From Salisediminibacterium halotolerans (lineage in GTDB: Bacteria; Bacillota; Bacilli; Bacillales; Salisediminibacteriaceae): a stretch of 64,000 bases of DNA. The notes under the pieces are model-generated. The model did not search any database. It had not been told where the DNA came from and worked only from the letters and a program-made list of their open reading frames with translations. Shown piece after piece: positions 35,030 through 44,108 of the stretch. The translations under genes were made by a program, and so were the position numbers. The stretch is taken from contig NZ_RKQQ01000003.1 of the NCBI RefSeq assembly GCF_003814815.1, forward strand, positions 434,001 to 498,000, written 5' to 3'. Numbering within the stretch: the first letter of the stretch is position 1; each line of letters opens with the position of its first letter.

Positions 35030-36234
35030 TGTACATCCTCCGTTTCATGCAAATTTTGCAAAGACTGCGCGAATTTTTCCAAGAAGAAATCGGCTTCCTC
35101 GAGATCCGTATTTAACGGCGGCAGCACGCGCACAACTTTTTCACCTGCTGGAAGCGCAAGCACGTTACGCTCCCGCAAATCTGCTAACAGCGGCTTAACG
35201 GGCTGAGTTAATTCAATGCCGATCATCAGCCCCGCTCCGCGAACGTCCTCTATGACGGAATGTGTGAGTTTAAATTCGTTCAGCTTATCAAATATTTTTT
35301 CGCTGACTTTTTGGACGTTGGTTAAAATATCCGTTGAGAATAAAGTCTCTGCAGAAGCCAAAGCCGCACTCATAACCAGCGGATTTCCGCCGAATGTGCT
35401 CCCGTGACTCCCTTGAGAAAAAGATGCAGCGAAAGTATCCTTTGCAATCATTGCCCCGACCGGAAGGCCGGAACCAAGCCCTTTCGCGACGGTAACGATA
35501 TCCGGTTTAATCCCGTACTGTTCGAATAAAAACGGGGTGCCTGTCCGGCCCATGCCGGTTTGTACTTCATCGACGATCACCGGTATGCCGAGAGATTGTG
35601 CTTTCGTTACAAGATTTTTCACCCAACCGGAATCGGCGGGACGGACCCCTCCTTCACCTTGGATCAATTCGAGCATAACTGCCTGAAGCGGCGCATTGTT
35701 TAAAATATCGAAACTTTCAACGCTGTTGAACGGCTGATAGACGAAACCGGGTGTTAAAGGCTCGAATCCGTTATGAATCTTCGGCTGAGCAGTGGCGGCC
35801 ATCGTTGTTCCGGTCCGGCCGTGAAAGGAGTCTTCAAAGGTTAAAACAGACGTTCTGTTGTATTCCCCGAGGTCGTTCCAATATTTTTTAACGAGTTTAA
35901 GCGCTGCTTCATTCGCTTCTGCGCCGCTGTTAGCAAAGAAAACCCGGTCCATGCCAGCCGTCTTTGCCAACAGTTTGGCGAGTTCCTCTTGTTTCGGGAT
36001 ATGAAAAAGATTTGACGTGTGCCAAATTTTCGCAAGCTGTGATTCGAGCGCTTCAGCGACGGCTTGCGGACGGTGGCCGAGATTGCAAACGCTGATCCCT
36101 GATGTGTAATCAAGATAGCTCGCTCCGTCGCTTGCAACAACCCAGCTCCCTTCGCCGGACGCCAATTCTAGCGGAAATCTGCTGTACGTATTCATGACAT
36201 AAGAAACGCTGTTGCTGTCAAACATGATAGACAT
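35026..36234 (-). CDS. argD: Acetylornithine aminotransferase
   Basis: A 402-aa class III PLP aminotransferase that converts N-acetylglutamate semialdehyde to N-acetylornithine. The PLP lysine is in TVAKGLGSG and the Asp in VIVDEVQTGMGRTG. The start is ambiguous: the ATG at 36234 lies 3 bp after AAGGAGG, and an ATG at 36225 lies 12 bp after it. Both overlap the argB end or nearly abut it, implying coupling. Confidence 0.94.
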   Translation of the reverse strand: MSIMFDSNSVSYVMNTYSRFPLELASGEGSWVVASDGASYLDYTSGISVCNLGHRPQAVAEALESQLAKIWHTSNLFHIPKQEELAKLLAKTAGMDRVFFANSGAEANEAALKLVKKYWNDLGEYNRTSVLTFEDSFHGRTGTTMAATAQPKIHNGFEPLTPGFVYQPFNSVESFDILNNAPLQAVMLELIQGEGGVRPADSGWVKNLVTKAQSLGIPVIVDEVQTGMGRTGTPFLFEQYGIKPDIVTVAKGLGSGLPVGAMIAKDTFAASFSQGSHGSTFGGNPLVMSAALASAETLFSTDILTNVQKVSEKIFDKLNEFKLTHSVIEDVRGAGLMIGIELTQPVKPLLADLRERNVLALPAGEKVVRVLPPLNTDLEEADFFLEKFAQSLQNLHETEDVQ

Positions 36235-37018
36235 TGTCCTCCTTAATAAATTTTGTGCCGACATTTGCTGCATTTTGGTAGTCAGACAAACTCGATGGCT
36301 GTTTGCCGTTAAGGATAATCACTTCGTTGACGCCTTTTTCAATACTCGTTAAGGCAGCTTGAACTTTCGGAATCATCCCCCCGTAAATAATGCCTTGATC
36401 AATAAGTGTTTCAGACGACGAGGCGGTCAATACGCTGTGATGGATCCAGCCTTCTTCGGTTTCTTCCATGACACCGTCGACGTCGGTCAAGTAAATTAAC
36501 GGTGCATCGAGTTTAGCCGCAATCGCACTCGCAGCTGTATCAGCGTTAATATTGTATGCTTCGTGCTGTTCATCTGACCCAAGCGGTGAAATGACCGGTA
36601 CCCATGAGGCTTGTAAAAGCGAATGTAACAACGCAGGATTGACAAATGTAATGTCGCCGACGTAACCGAGTGCTTGTTTGTCTAACGGTTGGACAGAGAG
36701 AATATCGCCGTCTGTTCCGCTTATCCCGAGTGCATGAACGCCGCAATGTTGAAGTTTGCGGGCAAGCTGCTTATTTACTGTTCCGCTCAAGACCATTTCG
36801 GCCACGTTTAATGTTTCGGCGTCAGTGACACGCAGTCCGTCTGTAAAACTGGTCGGAACATCCAATTTTTCGAGCATTTCACTGACGTGCGGGCCTCCGC
36901 CGTGGACGATCAACGGATCAATTGCTTCATTTGCACAAAAAGAAGCAATATTCTCGCACAGTTCATCCGGAATCGGGTCCAATAAACTGCCGCCTAGTTT
37001 AATTACAATCGGATTCAA
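36218..37018 (-). CDS. argB: Acetylglutamate kinase
   Basis: A 266-aa amino acid kinase that phosphorylates N-acetylglutamate. KLGGSLL at the N-terminus and HGGGPHVSEML form the nucleotide and substrate sites; YLTDVDGV is typical. The start is TTG at 37018, placed 8 bp after GGAGGG; the nearby ATG is out of frame. A TTG start in the middle of the operon may lower its translation. Confidence 0.94.
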   Translation of the reverse strand: MNPIVIKLGGSLLDPIPDELCENIASFCANEAIDPLIVHGGGPHVSEMLEKLDVPTSFTDGLRVTDAETLNVAEMVLSGTVNKQLARKLQHCGVHALGISGTDGDILSVQPLDKQALGYVGDITFVNPALLHSLLQASWVPVISPLGSDEQHEAYNINADTAASAIAAKLDAPLIYLTDVDGVMEETEEGWIHHSVLTASSSETLIDQGIIYGGMIPKVQAALTSIEKGVNEVIILNGKQPSSLSDYQNAANVGTKFIKEDNVYHV

Positions 37019-37032
37019 TCTTCATCCCTCCA

Positions 37033-38265
37033 TTACGTCCGGTAAGAGGCGTTGATCGTGACGTACTGATACGTTAAGTCGCATCCCCAGGCTTTCGCTG
37101 ATTCGTCACCATCATGCAGATCCACCGTGATTTCAATAGTTTTATTTATTAAATAGTCCGTGGCTTTTTCTTCATCAAAAGCGAGCGGGAGACCGCCGCT
37201 GACAACCTGCACCGGGCCGAGAAAAACATCAACAAGATCCGGATTTACCGGTTCGTTGCTGTAACCGACAGCGCATACGACCCTTCCCCAGTTCGGGTCT
37301 GCACCATAGACGGCAGTTTTAACAAGGTTGGAAGAAATGACGGATTTCGCAATTTTTCTTGCTGCCGTCACAGAATGTGCATTCGTGACATTCACTTCAA
37401 TCAATTTTGTCGCCCCTTCGCCGTCTTCAGCGATTTTTTGCGCCAGCTTCTCACTTAATAGCGTCAGAGCTTGGATAAAGACCGGATAGTCTGGATGATC
37501 TTCTGTCAGTGTCTCGTTTCCTGCCCGCTGGTTTGCCAGCACTAAGACTGAATCATTCGTGCTTGAATCACCGTCGACTGTAATCATATTAAAGGTTTGA
37601 TCCGTAACGCTTCGGAGCGCTTTAAGAAGCGGTTCGTGTTCAATAACGGCATCTGTCGTTACAAACCCGAGCATCGTTGCCATATTCGGTTCGATCATGC
37701 CGGATCCTTTCGCGGCTCCGCCGAGCGTAACGGTTTTGCCGTCGATTTCACACTGGACCGCAGCGTGTTTTGTGACGGTATCTGTTGTTAAAATCGCATG
37801 TTCGAATGCATCGACCTGATAGGCGGATTGTTCGGACATCTGCTCAATTCCCGTTTTAATTTTGTCCATCGGGAGCTGTTCGCCGATCAGTCCGGTTGAA
37901 TAAACGGCAACATGGTGAGCGGCGACATTCATTTTTTCTGCTGTTTCCTCTTGCATGATCTTTGCATTTTTATAGCCGATATGGCCCGTGCATGCATTGG
38001 CGATCGCTGAATTACATACGATTGTTTGAATTTTTTGATCGACTTCAATCGCTTCCTGAGTTACTTTTAACGGCGCGGCTTGAAAGGTGTTTGTCGTATA
38101 AACACCGGCTGCAACGGCAGGAATATCGGAATGCAGCCAGCCGAAATCCAGTTTCTTCTTTCGTAATCCTGTATGCACACCGCCGGCTGTAAAGCCGGAA
38201 GGTGTTGTGACGTGTCCCTGTTCAAGGCAGCGGATCGATTTATTCATAGTATTTGTCATGTTCAT
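37033..38265 (-). CDS. argJ: Bifunctional ornithine acetyltransferase / N-acetylglutamate synthase
   Basis: A 410-aa self-cleaving Ntn-type enzyme that recycles the acetyl group from acetylornithine to glutamate. The autoprocessing site is in GSGMIEPNMATMLG, where the Thr becomes the N-terminal nucleophile of the beta chain. I chose the ATG at 38265, which follows AAGGAGG by 8 bp; the frame is open for 20 more codons. With ArgJ present, a separate ArgA is needed only for priming; none is in the window. Confidence 0.95.
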   Translation of the reverse strand: MNMTNTMNKSIRCLEQGHVTTPSGFTAGGVHTGLRKKKLDFGWLHSDIPAVAAGVYTTNTFQAAPLKVTQEAIEVDQKIQTIVCNSAIANACTGHIGYKNAKIMQEETAEKMNVAAHHVAVYSTGLIGEQLPMDKIKTGIEQMSEQSAYQVDAFEHAILTTDTVTKHAAVQCEIDGKTVTLGGAAKGSGMIEPNMATMLGFVTTDAVIEHEPLLKALRSVTDQTFNMITVDGDSSTNDSVLVLANQRAGNETLTEDHPDYPVFIQALTLLSEKLAQKIAEDGEGATKLIEVNVTNAHSVTAARKIAKSVISSNLVKTAVYGADPNWGRVVCAVGYSNEPVNPDLVDVFLGPVQVVSGGLPLAFDEEKATDYLINKTIEITVDLHDGDESAKAWGCDLTYQYVTINASYRT

Positions 38266-38291
38266 CTTCTTTCCTCCTTCATAGTTGCGCT

Positions 38292-39329
38292 TTACGGATA
38301 AATCGGAATCTGCTGCAAGCCGCATGTTTCCTCTAAACCGAGCATTAGATTGGCGTTTTGTATGGCTTGTCCGGAAGCTCCCTTCATCAAATTATCCAGC
38401 GCCGAGAAGACAGCTACCCGCTTAGTGCGTTGATCAACGTGTATGCCGATATCGCAATAATTGCTTCCGAGCACAAATTTTGTCGCCGGCATCTGCTCAT
38501 ACGGATGGATCCGGACAAACGGATGACCGCGGTAAAACTCCCGGTATTTATCAATCCATTCCTCTGTAGTTCGGCTCTTGTCTGTTTGCCCCGCGTACAT
38601 GCTGCAAAGCAACCCGCGTGTCATTGGAATTAAATGCGTCGACATTTGAATCGTCCACTCTGCTTCCGATGACTGCATTAAATAGCGTTCGATTTCCGGG
38701 ATATGCTGATGTTTGCCGATTTTATAAGGCATCGTGTTCTCATTCGTTTCAGAAAAATGGGTTTTAGCCGACGGAGTTCGGCCGGCGCCGGACAGCCCGG
38801 TTTTTCCGTCAACTGTCACGGAATCCGGATTGATCCAGCTGCTGTTGGCTGCAGGCAGCAATCCGAGTAAAGCTGACGTGGCAAAACATCCCGGATTGCT
38901 GCAAAGTGCGGCTTCCTGCAGCTTATCCCGATTGAGTTCAGGAAGTCCGTATTCAGCTTCGGTTAAAAATTCATCTGCTGCGGCAGTTTGCTGATACCAG
39001 TTTTCATAGTCTGATTTGTGCAGGCGAAAATCCCCCGATAAATCGACAACATAAACGCCTGCTTTGATCAGCGCCGGTGCATCATTTTTAGCAATGCCGG
39101 CCGGTGTAGCAAAGAAAACAATGTCTAATGTTTTTAAAGTTTCAAATTGAAAAGAACTGAAAGGCTCAAAAGTAAATCCATTCATATGCGGATACATGTC
39201 AGCTATATGTTCGCCCTCATGAGACTGCGAAACAAGCGATGTAATTTCAATGTGCGGGTGAAACTGCAATAACCGCACGAGTTCTAAAGCTCCATATCCT
39301 GTACTTCCGACAATGCCAGCATGTATCAA
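38292..39329 (-). CDS. argC: N-acetyl-gamma-glutamyl-phosphate reductase
   Basis: A 345-aa NADPH-dependent reductase. The Rossmann motif is GIVGSTGYGALEL and the catalytic Cys lies in SNPGCFATSALL. First gene of the argCJBD-carAB-argF operon; the promoter and an ARG-box-like site are directly upstream. Confidence 0.96.
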   Translation of the reverse strand: MIHAGIVGSTGYGALELVRLLQFHPHIEITSLVSQSHEGEHIADMYPHMNGFTFEPFSSFQFETLKTLDIVFFATPAGIAKNDAPALIKAGVYVVDLSGDFRLHKSDYENWYQQTAAADEFLTEAEYGLPELNRDKLQEAALCSNPGCFATSALLGLLPAANSSWINPDSVTVDGKTGLSGAGRTPSAKTHFSETNENTMPYKIGKHQHIPEIERYLMQSSEAEWTIQMSTHLIPMTRGLLCSMYAGQTDKSRTTEEWIDKYREFYRGHPFVRIHPYEQMPATKFVLGSNYCDIGIHVDQRTKRVAVFSALDNLMKGASGQAIQNANLMLGLEETCGLQQIPIYP

Positions 39330-39365
39330 AAAATCGCCTCTTTCTTTAGCGGAAATGTTTTTTTA

Positions 39366-39394
39366 ATTATACGAAATCGTAAATATAAATGCAA
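39366..39394 (-). promoter_or_regulatory. argC operon promoter
   Basis: On the minus strand TTGCAT (39394-39389), a 17-bp spacer and TATAAT (39371-39366), 37 bp upstream of the argC ATG. A near-consensus sigma-A promoter. Confidence 0.85.
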
Positions 39395-39407
39395 CATTTT
39401 TATGTAA
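39393..39407 (-). promoter_or_regulatory. ARG-box-like site overlapping the argC -35
   Basis: The near-palindrome TTACATAAAAATGTT overlaps the -35 hexamer, where bound ArgR/AhrC would block RNA polymerase. A weaker AT-rich match lies at about 39412-39427. Confidence 0.55.
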
Positions 39408-39435
39408 TTCCATTTATCTTTATACATGCATGTGC

Positions 39436-39459
39436 AAAAAAAAGAGAGCCGCAGCTCTC
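39436..39459 (-). terminator. Intrinsic terminator of cls
   Basis: GAGAGC-TGCG-GCTCTC on the minus strand, followed by eight T's. It lies between the cls stop and the argC control region. Confidence 0.85.
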
Positions 39460-39473
39460 AAAGAGATTATTTC

Positions 39474-40922
39474 TTACAGTATTGGCGAGAGAAGACGAAA
39501 CAAGGATTCTTTAATCCGGATTAAAGGCGGACGCCGTTTGTACATAGCCAATGTCAATTCATTTGATTGCTGCATATCGTTTTCAAAAGCAGCTGTTAAT
39601 TTTTGCGTTGTCTCTTCATCATAAATAAATGCATTCATTTCAAAATTCAGTTTAAAGCTACGCATATCAATGTTTGCAGTGCCGACAGAATTGATTTTTC
39701 CGTCAATCAGCATCGTTTTCGAGTGAATAAAACCATTTTCATAGATATACACTCTCGCTCCGGTTTCTAAAACCTTGCCGATATGAGAATAGGTCGCCCA
39801 GTAAACAAAAGGGTGATCCGGTTTGTTCGGAATCATAATGCGGACATCTTTTCCCGCTAAACAAGCGATTTGTATCGCATCTAATAAACTTTTATCCGGA
39901 ATAAAATACGGTGTTTGAATATAAATCGTTTCTTCCGCTTCAAACACCATTTTCATCAAACCGTTTTTAATCTGTTCGTGGTGGCTGTCAGGACCGCTGG
40001 AGACCATTTGAACCGCTGCGTCGCCTTCGCGCTGTTTCGGCGGGAAGTAATTTTCGCTGTACGCAATCGGTTCGTGTTTCGATGCTAGATTCCAGTCGAG
40101 TATAAAGCGTGTTTGCATCGGGTCGACCGCTTCTCCTTTGATGCGCAAATGAGTGTCGCGCCAATATCCGAATTTTTTAGAGTTGCCTAAATATTCATCG
40201 CCGACATTAAATCCGCCGATGTATCCGATCTCGCCGTCAATGATCGATAATTTTCGGTGATTGCGGTAATTAAGCCGAATATTAATCTTCGGAAACGTGG
40301 CTGGAAAAAACACACCGATTTTTCCGCCGGCATCGGTAATCGGGCGAAAATGGCGCCGGCGCATTTTGCGCGATCCGAGCTCGTCATACAATAAACAAAC
40401 TTCCAGTCCTTCAGCAGCTTTTTTGCGTAATTCTTCTATCATTCGCAAGCCGAGATCATCATAACGAAAAATGTAATATTGAATATGAATATGATGTTTC
40501 GCGCTGCGAATATCTTCGATAAGCTGATCAAACTTCTCGGCGCCGTCATTAAAAATTTCAATTTGATTTCCTTTAGTCAGCACCGCTTCGTTATTGATCA
40601 AATGCATATAAATAAGATCGCGGTAGCGGTCGACAATCGCGTTGCCGAATGAAAAGGTCCGGTCGCGTATTTGCCCGATTTGTTGATTGATCCGATCAAC
40701 AAGCCCGATTTGATAAATCCCTTCCCAATCGAACATCCGGCGCCGGGTTAAATTTTGTCCTAAAAATAAGTAGATAATAAAACCGATGACAGGAATAAAG
40801 AATAAAATCATCACCCATGCCCAGGTTGCAGCCGGATCTTTTCTTTCAATAAATATAATAACACCAGCAAAAAAGATATTCACAATAAATAAAATCACTA
40901 AAAAAATTGAGGTAAAATCCAT
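39474..40922 (-). CDS. cls: Cardiolipin synthase
   Basis: A 482-aa phospholipase-D-superfamily enzyme that condenses two phosphatidylglycerols to cardiolipin. Two N-terminal membrane segments (about residues 3-25 and 35-55) precede two HKD motifs, NHRKLSIIDG and IHSKTMLIDG. The ATG at 40922 follows AGAGGAGG by 4 bp. Cardiolipin content rises in many halophiles, which fits the osmoadaptation genes here (inference). Confidence 0.94.
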   Translation of the reverse strand: MDFTSIFLVILFIVNIFFAGVIIFIERKDPAATWAWVMILFFIPVIGFIIYLFLGQNLTRRRMFDWEGIYQIGLVDRINQQIGQIRDRTFSFGNAIVDRYRDLIYMHLINNEAVLTKGNQIEIFNDGAEKFDQLIEDIRSAKHHIHIQYYIFRYDDLGLRMIEELRKKAAEGLEVCLLYDELGSRKMRRRHFRPITDAGGKIGVFFPATFPKINIRLNYRNHRKLSIIDGEIGYIGGFNVGDEYLGNSKKFGYWRDTHLRIKGEAVDPMQTRFILDWNLASKHEPIAYSENYFPPKQREGDAAVQMVSSGPDSHHEQIKNGLMKMVFEAEETIYIQTPYFIPDKSLLDAIQIACLAGKDVRIMIPNKPDHPFVYWATYSHIGKVLETGARVYIYENGFIHSKTMLIDGKINSVGTANIDMRSFKLNFEMNAFIYDEETTQKLTAAFENDMQQSNELTLAMYKRRPPLIRIKESLFRLLSPIL

Positions 40923-40992
40923 ATGTCCTCCTCTGAACAATGTTCCACATTTTGTATTTTACCTTTTTTGGACGATTCTGTACACAGAAGGA

Positions 40993-41955
40993 TTACGAAA
41001 AAGAAAGCGGCGCAAGATTGTTTTCAATTTCTTTGCGGCGGGGTTCCAGAAACGGCGGGAGCGCTAAGTTCTTTCCTAATTCATCAAATGATTCATCCGT
41101 TTCAAAACCGGGTCCGTCGGTTGCCAGTTCAAACAAGATACCGTTTGGATCGCGGAAATACAGCGATTTAAAGTAATAACGCTCAACAAATCCTGAATGA
41201 GAGAACCCTCGTTTATCGATAACATCAATCCAATGCCGCAAAGATTGTTCGTCTTCAACTCGCAAAGCAACATGATGGACGCTGCCGCGCCCCGGTTTTT
41301 CCGTTTGTTCTTGAGGTGAAGGTTCAAGGTGAATTTCGGCGCCGGCTCCGCCGTTGCCGCAAGAAAACACTTCGACCGTGCGGCCGTTCTCTTCGTACGA
41401 ACCAGTCTTCACAAAGCCGAGTGTCTCTCTTAATAACTCAGCGGTTTTAGCTGCTTGTTTAACCGTCAATCTGACCGGTCCTAAGCCAGTGATGCCGAAC
41501 TCTTGAGGAACAGGACTTTCGCTCCAAGGTATTCCGCCAGGATCACCGCTGTTTGTTTGATCGGAAATCAGCTGTATCCTCTGCCCTTCAAAATCTTCAA
41601 ACGCTAATTGGCAGCGGCCGCAGACGGTCTCGGGCTGTGAAACGTTGACATTATATGAGCTGAGCCGCTTATACCAATAATCAACAGCTTGATCAGAAGC
41701 TACGCGCAGACCGGTGCGGCTGATGCTGCCGGAGCCGCGGTACGTTTGACCGGCGTTCGGGATTTCGAAAAATGTAAAATCCGTTCCCGGCCGCCCGCGT
41801 TCATCTGCGTAAAAAAGATGGTACATGGAAACGGAATCTTGATTCACGGTCTTTTTCACAAGCCTCATTCCCAGTATTTCCGTGTAAAAATGCAGATTTT
41901 TCGCTGCATTTGCTGTAATTGCAGAAACGTGATGAATCCCTTTGATTTGCGTCAT
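40993..41955 (-). CDS. Ring-cleaving (glyoxalase/extradiol) dioxygenase, MhqO-like
   Basis: A 320-aa protein with two vicinal-oxygen-chelate modules. Metal ligands are visible as His in GIHHVSAI, His in SVHHVALRVED and Glu in ILFELATDGPG. It resembles the MhqA/MhqO dioxygenases that detoxify quinones in B. subtilis. The ATG at 41955 lies 6 bp after GGCGGA. It lies in a group of redox-defence genes (msrA, ohr), but no MhqR-type regulator is present. Confidence 0.85.
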   Translation of the reverse strand: MTQIKGIHHVSAITANAAKNLHFYTEILGMRLVKKTVNQDSVSMYHLFYADERGRPGTDFTFFEIPNAGQTYRGSGSISRTGLRVASDQAVDYWYKRLSSYNVNVSQPETVCGRCQLAFEDFEGQRIQLISDQTNSGDPGGIPWSESPVPQEFGITGLGPVRLTVKQAAKTAELLRETLGFVKTGSYEENGRTVEVFSCGNGGAGAEIHLEPSPQEQTEKPGRGSVHHVALRVEDEQSLRHWIDVIDKRGFSHSGFVERYYFKSLYFRDPNGILFELATDGPGFETDESFDELGKNLALPPFLEPRRKEIENNLAPLSFS

Positions 41956-42045
41956 ATGCATTCCGCCTCTCTTACTTACTTTTATATAGTGTGAAGCAAA
42001 AATACCTGAAAAGGAAAGATGAAGATGGAGGCTGAAAATCGGGTT

Positions 42046-42987
42046 TTATTTGATTTCCGGCACAATATAGCGGAGAAACCATTGAAACGGATGCAAGCTT
42101 TTGCGCTGCGGTAAAACCGATGTAATCACAGCAGTCACACCGCTTACCGGTTCAAGAATCAAAAATTTCCCCCCGCGTCCAGCTGCATAAACCAATCTTG
42201 GCTGTTTCCCGTTGCCGCCCTCATTAATCCACCAATGAAAGCCGTACGATTGCCCGGGTTTGTCCGTATTTGTATGGGAATGAAAGGCTGTTTCCAGCCA
42301 TGATTCCGGAATCACTTCAGTATCATTCCGCCTGCCCCTGTTCATCAAAACAGACCCGTATCTCATTAAGTCGGCGGCGGATAAATACAGCCCGTAACCT
42401 CCGAGCGTGATCCCGTTATGATCAGTCTCCCAACTGTAATCTGTTATCCCGAGAGGCTGAAATAAGTATTGATCAGCAAACGCCTGAAGAGACATATTCG
42501 TCCGCGCTTCGATTACTGCACTTAAAAGCTGTGAATCGGCATTGTTATAGATCATTTTTTCGCCGGGCTCACCGCTCGGCACCCCGGACCAAATCGCTGA
42601 TAAGGGCAGTTCCTCTTCTGTGTACGCTTCCCACTGTTTCCTGCTTAAACCGCTCGTCATTGTTAATAGATGCCGAACAGTCAGCTCAGAAGGGGCGTTT
42701 GCTGCATTGGCCAGAATCTCAGATACCGGTTCATCAAGTGAACGGAGTCTGCCTTGTTCTAAAGCGATTCCGACGAGCGAACTTAAAACAGATTTTGTCA
42801 CTGAATTAATTTTATGCTTTTGATCTATGATTCCGCGGTGGTTTTCATACTGGTAGCCGACAATACCACGGCGGCAAAGCGTAAACGTTTCGACCCCGCT
42901 TTTTTTGAGTTGGTCTTCCAGCGCTTCAAACCGTTCCGTCGGAATGCCGATATCTTCTGGTGAACCTTGCTGAAATGAATGGATCAT
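42046..42987 (-). CDS. Beta-lactamase-fold serine hydrolase
   Basis: A 313-aa cytosolic member of the class C beta-lactamase/esterase family. Catalytic SVTK (in INSVTKSVLSSLVG), YNN (MIYNNADSQ) and a third motif AAGRGG. There is no signal peptide. The ATG at 42987 follows AAAGGAG by 8 bp. It starts 13 bp after the msrA stop, so the two are probably one operon. Substrate unknown. Confidence 0.82.
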   Translation of the reverse strand: MIHSFQQGSPEDIGIPTERFEALEDQLKKSGVETFTLCRRGIVGYQYENHRGIIDQKHKINSVTKSVLSSLVGIALEQGRLRSLDEPVSEILANAANAPSELTVRHLLTMTSGLSRKQWEAYTEEELPLSAIWSGVPSGEPGEKMIYNNADSQLLSAVIEARTNMSLQAFADQYLFQPLGITDYSWETDHNGITLGGYGLYLSAADLMRYGSVLMNRGRRNDTEVIPESWLETAFHSHTNTDKPGQSYGFHWWINEGGNGKQPRLVYAAGRGGKFLILEPVSGVTAVITSVLPQRKSLHPFQWFLRYIVPEIK

Positions 42988-43000
42988 ACAAGTCGCTCCT

Positions 43001-43531
43001 TTATTGCCAATATTCATAAATAAAATCATCTCTGCCGGAATCACGGCGTTCCTGCTCATAAGCTTCAGGTTTTTTTTGGTGAAATTTTTGATGGTGTTCT
43101 TCCGCCTCATAAAACGGAGCTGCCGGTAGGATTTGCGTTACAATCGGGTTTTGAAACCGTCCGCTCGCTTTAAGCTCGGATTTCGACTGTTCGGCTTTTT
43201 GTTTTTGGTCTTTGTCGTGATAAAAAATCGCTGTCCGGTATTGCGAGCCGCGGTCAAAAAATTGACCGCCGTCATCTGTCGGATCAATTTGCGGCCAATA
43301 CAAATTGAGCAGCTTTTCATACGGAAACACGTTTTCATCATATGTAATTTGCACGGCTTCGTAATGACCAGTCTCACCCGTTTTAACGTCTTCATACACA
43401 GGAGCTTCGGTCTTCCCGCCTGTATAACCGGAGCGTATATCGAGAATCCCTTCCATCTCATCAAACGGCTTTACCATACACCAAAAGCAGCCGCCGGCAA
43501 ACGTAGCTTTTTTAATCGATTGACACGCCAT
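43001..43531 (-). CDS. msrA: Peptide methionine-S-sulfoxide reductase
   Basis: A 176-aa MsrA that reduces methionine-S-sulfoxide in proteins. The catalytic Cys is in FAGGCFWCM and the substrate pocket in GYTGG and GHYEAVQITYD. No fused MsrB domain, and no separate msrB, is nearby. GGGAGAG precedes the ATG at 43531. The region upstream is element copy C. Confidence 0.95.
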   Translation of the reverse strand: MACQSIKKATFAGGCFWCMVKPFDEMEGILDIRSGYTGGKTEAPVYEDVKTGETGHYEAVQITYDENVFPYEKLLNLYWPQIDPTDDGGQFFDRGSQYRTAIFYHDKDQKQKAEQSKSELKASGRFQNPIVTQILPAAPFYEAEEHHQKFHQKKPEAYEQERRDSGRDDFIYEYWQ

Positions 43532-43604
43532 GTAAATCTCTCCCTTTAAAAATACTGTGTTCATCTTACAAAATATTTTACAGATTAGCTAGCAAACTGC
43601 ATTA

Positions 43605-43628
43605 AAAAACCGCTCAGAAGAGCGGTTT
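43605..43628 (-). repeat. Terminator copy flanking element C (distal, T-run side)
   Basis: A 24-bp direct repeat, identical to 44109-44132, with the stem ACCGCTC / GAGCGGT. On the minus strand it is followed by TT, completing the U-tract of the original ohr terminator. Confidence 0.85.
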
Positions 43629-44108
43629 TCAGACTGTAGACAAACTATATTTTTATGTCAGCCATGAATCCACTACCCTCCGCTTGCTCCGGGCAAGGAC
43701 TCAGCTAGCATTCGGCGGTCTGAGGCCGCCGAATCCGGATCTTCGTCTCTTGCTTTCCCGGAGGCGTCGGAGGAGTGGATGAATGGCTTCTTTTTTATCA
43801 ATACACTCGCTTCAAAAAAGAGGATGACCCAGCATCCCGGCTTTCTCCAAGCGGCGATGGAAACACGGCGAGGTCTTGTCGAGCCGATGTTGCTCAGGTG
43901 CCTGTGGTAGATACCGAGATAGACGAGACCCTGCAGGGCATCAGCCCGAAGCGGCTCGGCGCTCGCCCGCGGACTAGTAAGACACGGCGAAGTCTTTTTG
44001 AGCCGATGTCGCAGTGGTACCTTCAGGTGAAAGAAGCCGGACGATGCGTCGTCATCCGTTCCTTTTAATTAGGACATCTAACGATGTCATGACTTTGTCA
44101 ACACTCTG
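43629..44108 (+). mobile_element. Terminator-inserted non-coding element, copy C (480 bp)
   Basis: Ends CAGACTGTAGACAAACT and (reverse complement) CAGAGTGTTGACAAAGT. Module 1 has outer arms 43660-43673 and 43774-43787 and the hairpin ATTCGGCGG / CCGCCGAAT at 43710-43734. Around module 2 it carries a roughly 42-bp internal duplication: the ACACGGCGAGGTCTTGTCGA copy near 43863 and the ACACGGCGAAGTCTTTTTGA copy near 43982. No ORF with a recognisable domain. Relative to ohr transcription it is inserted in the opposite orientation to copies A and B. Confidence 0.85.

Noticed and set aside
43775-44068. A 97-codon frame inside element copy C
   Set aside because: It covers repeated stem sequence, has no ribosome binding site and shows no similarity to a transposase; the other copies have frameshifts there.
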